DNA of 64,000 nucleotides from Schistocephalus solidus (Eukaryota > Platyhelminthes > Cestoda > Diphyllobothriidea > Diphyllobothriidae). The translations under genes and the position numbers were made by a program. The notes beneath the pieces were generated by a model that saw only the letters and a program-made list of their open reading frames with translations, did no database searches and had not been told where the DNA came from. Shown piece by piece: positions 58,090 to 64,000 of this stretch. The first letter of the stretch is position 1. Each line of letters begins with the position of its first letter. Location of the stretch: contig WEDG01007554.1 of the NCBI GenBank assembly GCA_017591395.1, positions 1 to 64,000 of the forward strand, given 5' to 3'.

Positions 58090-59550
58090 CACTCAGCGTG
58101 AGATCAGTCTTGAAAAAGATGATTGAGCTAATTGAGTTTGACCCAGATAGTTTGTGCATCACAGAACCCAGGGCTCACTCTCTAATTTATGGCTCAATGC
58201 TCGCTTTAGATAATTTTAGTAGATATCGACAGTACCGCACTGAAAGACGTGGTGGTTGTTGTCTTCTCTACAATAGAACAGCTCTTATACGTTCTCGTAT
58301 GATCAAAGCATTCCTTCGTTTTCCGGAAAATACTTGTTTCATTGTACAATCACATCCCTTCAAGTTCTCTGACCGCTAATATTCATCCTGCAAATATTCA
58401 CAATCAGATAAGCAGACCTTGTCAAACACACATAGTTGGAACCAACATCATTCCAAATTCCCTTATTAAACAGCTAAATTATTTTCTCTTTGCTGAGCAA
58501 AGTATCCTCAGTTTATCTAGAGAATAGTTTCCTTCCTGATTATTGACAACCCTCTATTCATATTCCTTTATTTAAATTTGGCTTACGCTCGGATGTTCAC
58601 AGTTAACGCGAGGTTCATAAAATTCCTTCTCTTGCTAAGCTCTTTGAAAAGCAAATTGCCGTAAAAATTACAGCTTTTTGCATAAGCAATCAACTTCTTA
58701 GCTCTTTCCATTGTGACATCCTATCTGATCGCTCTTGTGAAATATGTCACATGGCTTTTCTTATCTATTATCATCTCTTTCGGAGTGATCACGTTGCGTA
58801 GTCATTATTTTGAACTTGAAAAGGCCTTTGATAATGTGCCTCATAAGAGACTCGTAGTTAATATAGAAGCTTAAAGACTTCGTAGTCCCCTTACCGATTT
58901 CATTAAATCGTAACTTACAAATAGTAAACAAAATGTATTACTGGGGTCCTCATTTTCAGCTGAGACCTCTATTGTAAGCGGTGTACTTCAAGGCACCGTG
59001 CTCGGCCCTCTTTTGTTTTTGCTTTCAATTGATGATATTTCATCCGCAGTTAAACACTCAGTTTTTTTATTTATGCGGACGATCATAAATGCGCATATTC
59101 GTTCTCTAAATCTTTGGCCCAACGATGCTTAGAAAAAATCCATACTGACTTGCATGCTCGTTCCGCGTGTAGCTCGACGTGGAAAATGGTATTCTCACCT
59201 TCTACGTGTCGTTACATGTGCTTTAGGCTTGACAGACTACCACAACCAGTTATTTTTCAACGCATCCCTACGACTGAATGTTCCATCATCAGAGACTTCG
59301 GTTTAAGCTACACAAATTATTCAGATATGTCGCCTCGTGCCGATAGAATTATGGCTAAAGCTGCCCAGATTTGTGGTTTTCTTTCTTATTATTTCTATCT
59401 TTCTGAAATTAACTAAGTCTTCATCGAATGTTTTTCTTCACATTCTCGAACATTGCTGCGCATTCTTTGGTTTAATAACCGAGTCTAACTGTTCTAAAAT
59501 TGAAAAAAGTCCAAAGATATTTTACTCGTAAACGCTTACCTCCGCCACTT
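58090..59550 (+). pseudogene. CR1-like non-LTR retrotransposon relic (endonuclease and RT)
   Basis: The frame at 58,098-58,379 has DPDSLCITEPRAHS, then YRQYRTERRGGCCLLYN. This is the block around the catalytic region of the APE-type endonuclease in CR1/jockey elements, where the tandem RGGG motif is typical (here RGGC). From about 58,820 to 59,060 come EKAFDNVPHKRLV and VSGVLQGTVLGPLLFLLSIDDI, the RT blocks preceding the FADD box. The box itself is damaged (59,060-59,085). Later blocks to 59,550 include SYTNYSDMSPRADRIMAKA in one frame. Many stops and shifts are present. The orientation is opposite to the CR1-like pieces at 51.8-52.85 and 61.35-61.85 kb. Confidence 0.8.
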
Positions 59551-61340
59551 TCAACTACCTCCTATTCGAATAGTTGCCAGCTAACTAACTTAAAATTGCT
59601 TTAGGTTCGGAGACTGGAGGCTGGCTTCTGTCTCCTTTTCCGCCTTAATAATAGTTCCAATATTTTCCGAATTTTCCCCGTTAGTCGTCCGCTCAACCTA
59701 AATAATTCTTCACTGATTATACCTCCTCCTATATCCTCCATGTCTAAAGGCTCTCTGTTCTTTGCTTCTAGGTATTGCTTTCTTTGGAATTACCTGTTAA
59801 TCGATATAAGGTTATCAAATAACCTATTTTCTTTTAAGCGAAAACTACACATTTATTTTAACTTTGATTCAATTAACCTTCCATTTTCTTCTTCCTACTC
59901 GAGCAGCTTTCTTCACGTCCCCGAAAAAGGACCATTGGAAATTTACAATCCCGTCTCTAAATTACGTATTCCATGCATCGTTTCCCCACAAACTATGATA
60001 TCCTCATAAACCATGCCTCCGTAAAATGATCGTCAAACAAGTGTGGCATATTGCGCACTCATTTTAAAGCACCTCTGTTTCGTTTGCCGATAACCATCAT
60101 GAGACTTACAATCTGAATACTGAGCTGTTCAGGTCTCAGATTTATTATCGATTCTCATGCCAACTTGCACCCCTAAGCACATTATGCAGATTTCTTCTTA
60201 GTCAATTACCGGATCTTCCATTATCATTTCATAATACACTCAGAAGAAACCTTCCATGCTGCTTCATTTGCCCTCGTGGAGCAGTTTTGTTTCTCCTGCA
60301 CCTATTCTTTTATTAAAAAAGGACGATCTCCGCAGCCGGTTTTCATTCTCTCTTGAGCTTGACCATCATTTGAAAATATTGACGACTCCAATCGTTTCCT
60401 TGGTGTTTACAGTTCACCTCTTTCTTGACCTTTTGCAAATGGCAACAACCTCGTCCGCTATTGAATCTACCACGCCTTCAGAGGATGGTGCTTTCAGCCC
60501 TATCCTTCTCCCCGGTGTTCACGCTTGACGGACTGTTGACGATCTTTTCGGGTTCCTTTGTTGGGGGTCTGAGAAATCAGTAATGAGGGTGTCAGGATCG
60601 GTTTTCTGGAAATTCTACCATGACTTTCACGACCGCTTTGGTCCTTTTCTCTTTTGACTCTAAGCGTACAGATGATGCCTGCGAATATTTCCCTGTCCAG
60701 CATTCTTAACGGTTACATTTAGAGCTAGTCGATGCGCATTGTGATCACACCTGCGGTGCTGAAAAGTAGCCCCTGTCGTTACATGATTTCTCTTACGATA
60801 AGGAGCGTTTTTAACCCTCATACGCTCTCAGCAGAATGTCGTTCCTACCTAATGCGTATGTTTTTCTCAGAGGAGCGGCAGTTTTCTCCTTTAAAAATGC
60901 ACAAACCCCATTCAAAATATGCCTTTTCCATAAATATGTCCAAGGAGTTTTTCCCTGTCTGCTCTTTTATCAATTTTTGACCACACTGATTTGTGTCATC
61001 TTTCATCGCCAAGAAACTAACCTTTTATTCATAACTTAACTGTACACGATTTCCACTCGTTTTAATTTATTTTTTCCAATGACGTAGCCCTTCCCGGTAC
61101 TCAAATAAAACATCTTTCTCTCTATAAATTATAAATGCAAGTATATATAGACAACATCAAATAAAGTAATGTATTAGTTCAACCGAAACATTTTACATCA
61201 AATATGTCGTGGTGCGATACACATAAATTGAAATTTTGAAGTAAACTTCATGACTGGTCAAAGATAGTCCCACGGTGAGAAACGTTGGTTATCCAAATTT
61301 AAGCAATCCGACTGCCTTTTTAACGCATCCGCGGTAGCTG
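59551..61340. other. unassigned, T-rich on the plus strand
   Basis: Open frames of 67-90 codons at 59,740, 60,256, 60,500 and 60,732 are rich in Phe/Leu/Ser, as expected from T-rich sequence. None has a recognisable domain. The start may contain the 3' tail of the preceding CR1-like relic. Confidence 0.45.
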
Positions 61341-61346
61341 ACGTCA

Positions 61347-61860
61347 TTAACTCGCTTTGAATTGAGTTACACGGTCGAACCACTCGTTGAGTGAAAGAAA
61401 CATTTCGTTGATCTGGGTGCATATATTCGCTTTGACCTTATATGGATGACGGCGCAGGCGAGTTATGTTTGTAAACTGAAAGAAATCTTCGGATTTCAGC
61501 GAACAGGCATGGGCATGGATAATTCGGAATGGCCATAGCCGATCGTATCTCATTTTTCTTTAGGGTAGGGAGAAAAATTAAGCTTGATCAGTCTTTCTGC
61601 ATATGAGAGGGTCCTTAGGTCATCCACCAGTTTTGCGCCAGTCGTTGCACCTGCGCGATGGGATCACTGTCTTTCTTCATCCAGGGCATCCATGCTGGCA
61701 TTCCGTATTCCAAATGCGGTCTAACAAAAGTACGCAAACAGTTCGGGAGGGAAGACAATGCAAGCAATGCCGCGTTTTTCTGTATCACGCGTACCCCAGA
61801 AAATAACCAAACTGTTCTCTCCAGCTGCAAGTTCCCTCTTCAATTCCATCACTAATACGC
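61347..61860 (-). pseudogene. CR1-like non-LTR retrotransposon, 3' end
   Basis: On the minus strand, LRTFVRPHLEYGMPAWMPW (about 61,740-61,685) matches the C-terminal RT block also present at 52.4 kb. In a second frame, DFFQFTNITRLRRHPYKVK (61,480-61,425) and a basic end follow to a stop near 61,347. The two parts are separated by a frameshift at about 61,600. Front parts are missing. It is more diverged from the 52-kb copy than two recent copies would be. Confidence 0.75.
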
Positions 61861-63200
61861 AGCGTTTCAGACGTTCTGCTGCAGAGTATTGTGGCTGAAA
61901 ATCCTTATGAGAGCTTCGAAGGTTGGTCTTCCTAGAGAGAAGTATTTAAGCCTCTTCTTTGCTGTCCAATACAATTTTTATAGGCCATGGTCTTGCAGTT
62001 TATAACTTTTCAATATCCTTTTTTTCCGATCCCGAAGGCTGCACAAACGGTTAACTTCTCTACCGAAAGAAGTATATCGTTCAAGAGGTGTTGAAACATT
62101 TCAAGGTAGGAGCATTTGATTCAGGTGAAACCTGGATAACTACGCAATTCTCTCGGTCTAGGGCGTCTTTTGATACACTTCTGACCACATTTTCCTCTGA
62201 ATGACCTGATAGATTAATGAGAGCTTTTTGAATTTATACTCCTGTTATGGTTTTTCCAATTCTATCTTGCCACGCGTTGGTTTTTTCGCTTTAAACAAAG
62301 GGCTTTTTAGAACTGCTGGGATGGCTGACAGAAGCTGAGTTTGAGGTTGGGACTGCCTTCGGAAGAGGCACTTTTGATATTACTGTTATCCGATTTGAAA
62401 TTTATTCGGTTTTAACCCGTAAATTTATAAGCTTCTAAGACGGTATAACCTTGAATTATTTGCCCTTTGCTTTTTGGCTCTAACACAGGTAATTTGTTTC
62501 TCTCCATCAATATTCTGCTTTAGGAGCTTCTTAAATCCCTTAGCTCACCTTCCATTTTTTGATTTTGATCAATACATGGGTACAGCCAACGCAAGTTTCA
62601 TCTTCGTAACCCACACTTTTTATGGTAAGTACGCTTTTAGCATGTTTTGCCGATTGTGGGCTGCAGGCATTAATAGCACGAGCACAAATAATGGAAGTGT
62701 TATGGAATGCTAGTGCTTCTGCTTTGCGTGCTATTATCGTCAAAATGTTGGCTGTACATCAATTATGAAATTTGATGAGTATTTTAAACAAATGAGTACG
62801 TCTATTTTTCATAGATAACCAAAAGAAATTGATAAATAGTATGAAGGATATTTGGTAACGATTCAACGGTTTTGCAGGTCCTGAGGAATCTGTATAACAT
62901 TCGGCCTGCACAATTTTGAGGACCTGGTTTGCTATGCTGTTATTTGCGCAGGAAGCAATTCTGTAGTGCGTTAGAATTCGTTGGAAAAAAAAACAAAATT
63001 TGATCGGGACACGATTTCTGAGAAATTTCCACACGATAAGAAAATTCCAAAGACGCAGATAGTAATTTTGCATATACTGTTCCAGTGACAACGCCGGAGA
63101 CGGTAACTGTGAGGTGACATCAAGTTCGAATTAGTCGCAGTTAGAGAGCAGATAATCCTGTTGTGCTCAGATGGGCTCATTCACACACCGGCAGCGGGAG
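61861..63200. other. unassigned stretch
   Basis: No repeat or exon was recognised. A plus-strand open frame at 62,474-62,713 includes LAHLPFFDFDQYMGTANAS, a slightly protein-like run without splice support. A 110-codon minus-strand frame at 62,759-63,091 has no domain. Confidence 0.45.
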
Positions 63201-63209
63201 AGAGCATTC

Positions 63210-63850
63210 GCAGGATACGTTTTAAAATCAACAAATCCTTTTTAATCTGCCTGGAAAAATCACGTGTGAAATCGTTGATGCAATAAGGAAGCTGTCATAC
63301 ACCAAGGTGCCCTGAGAGGACGGTATTCCAACTGAACTCTTCAAGTTCTGTGTCAGCATCCTCATGTTCTTGCTCCATGAGGTGATTAACAAAATGTGAG
63401 ATGTCATCATTACTGATAACTGGGACTCGGGTGTAGTCAAGCCTGCCTTCAAACAGGGAGACGAGAAGCAGTTTGATAACTGCCGCAGCATAAGCCTCGT
63501 CAACATTTATACGAAGGTCAACGATGTGTTCAGGGTGTTAATGCCTCTACGAAGAAACACTACCAAGTCCAGTTCCGAGCTGGGCGCGGATACGTGGACC
63601 AGATATTCACACGAGGCTCATTTGTGAATTCGGCCATGAATAGCAGTAACCGTAGGGCCTCTACTTTGTTGACTTCTCCATATGTATCACTCCATCTGGA
63701 GTCCCTGTGACGGATAATAAAACTAGATGGTATGACGACAAAAATGAAAGCCATGAGCAAGGTTTACTATCGCTTCACCAATGCTCGAGGTCTTTTCCAT
63801 AAAATATTTCTCAAACGTTGGATATTCGATCTGGCGTTTAGCAAGGTTGT
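63210..63850 (+). pseudogene. RTE-like non-LTR reverse transcriptase fragment
   Basis: The plus-strand text EDGIPTELFKFCVSIL, NWDSGVVKPAFKQGDE and DNCRSISLVNIYTKV (63,318-63,525) are the successive early RT blocks of RTE-like elements. The last corresponds to the usual N-Y-R-G-I-S-L block with Gly replaced. An R-A-G-R-G-Y block and the following Asp block (FVNSAMNSSN region, 63,570-63,640) are in other frames. Stops interrupt at about 63,317 and 63,397. It is a different subfamily from the RTE piece at 17.5 kb, and it may continue beyond the window. A minus-strand frame at 63,228-63,506 is its shadow. Confidence 0.75.
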
Positions 63851-64000
63851 ACCTGTCTGTTAGCTTAGAGCTTTGAGGATCTACATTCTGTCGTGTTAGG
63901 GGGTAATTAAGTCGCGAAATCCGTTGGTTTATCGATAAACGTTGGGTAGATCGAACTATTTTCGAGCTGTTCTCTGACCAGGCGAAGGCACCCTTGGTGA

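Overview
The window looks like nuclear DNA of a repeat-rich metazoan, most probably a parasitic flatworm (trematode or cestode). This is inferred from short coding exons separated by long AT-rich introns, abundant tRNA-derived SINEs, (TA)n tracts, and broken Penelope-like, RTE-like, CR1-like and Ty3/gypsy retroelements. No bacterial operon structure is present. The species cannot be named from sequence alone.

Layout. Bases 1-13,200 are AT-rich and gene-free. They start with a tandem tRNA-SINE and continue with old, colinear copies of a long noncoding repeat family. Bases 13,200-17,300 form a repeat complex: a SINE variant, a (TA)n tract, a Penelope-like endonuclease remnant folded between two ~320-bp inverted arms, a second (TA)n tract, five full and one partial ~303-bp SINE units in tandem, and a CpG-rich composite repeat. 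An RTE-like reverse transcriptase relic follows at 17.45-17.9 kb. Bases 18,000-30,000 are mostly unassigned, with terminal-inverted-repeat elements that have a degenerate telomere-like core. They also hold a few plus-strand exon candidates; the best, 29,684-29,884, has both splice sites.

The one host gene I can identify lies on the minus strand between about 47.6 and 31.4 kb (perhaps 30.1 kb). It is a PAR-3/Bazooka (PARD3) polarity scaffold. Its exons encode PDZ1 (47,173-46,136), PDZ2 (40,123-39,648), PDZ3 (37,429-35,068) and the atypical-PKC target region with GRRSVSEKR (34,125-34,548). Intron phases agree at nearly every junction. The N-terminal oligomerisation domain and the C-terminal part were not found. 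Introns contain SINE, Penelope-like and inverted-repeat relics.

Bases 51,800-64,000 are a graveyard of retroelements. They hold a minus-strand CR1-like 3' end, a near-complete but inactivated Ty3/gypsy element with both LTRs (52.87-57.94 kb), a plus-strand CR1-like relic (58.1-59.5 kb), another minus-strand CR1-like 3' end (61.35-61.85 kb) and an RTE-like fragment (63.2-63.85 kb). None appears able to make an intact polyprotein.

All exon limits are hand-called from splice consensus, reading frame and family resemblance. No alignment or gene finder was run.
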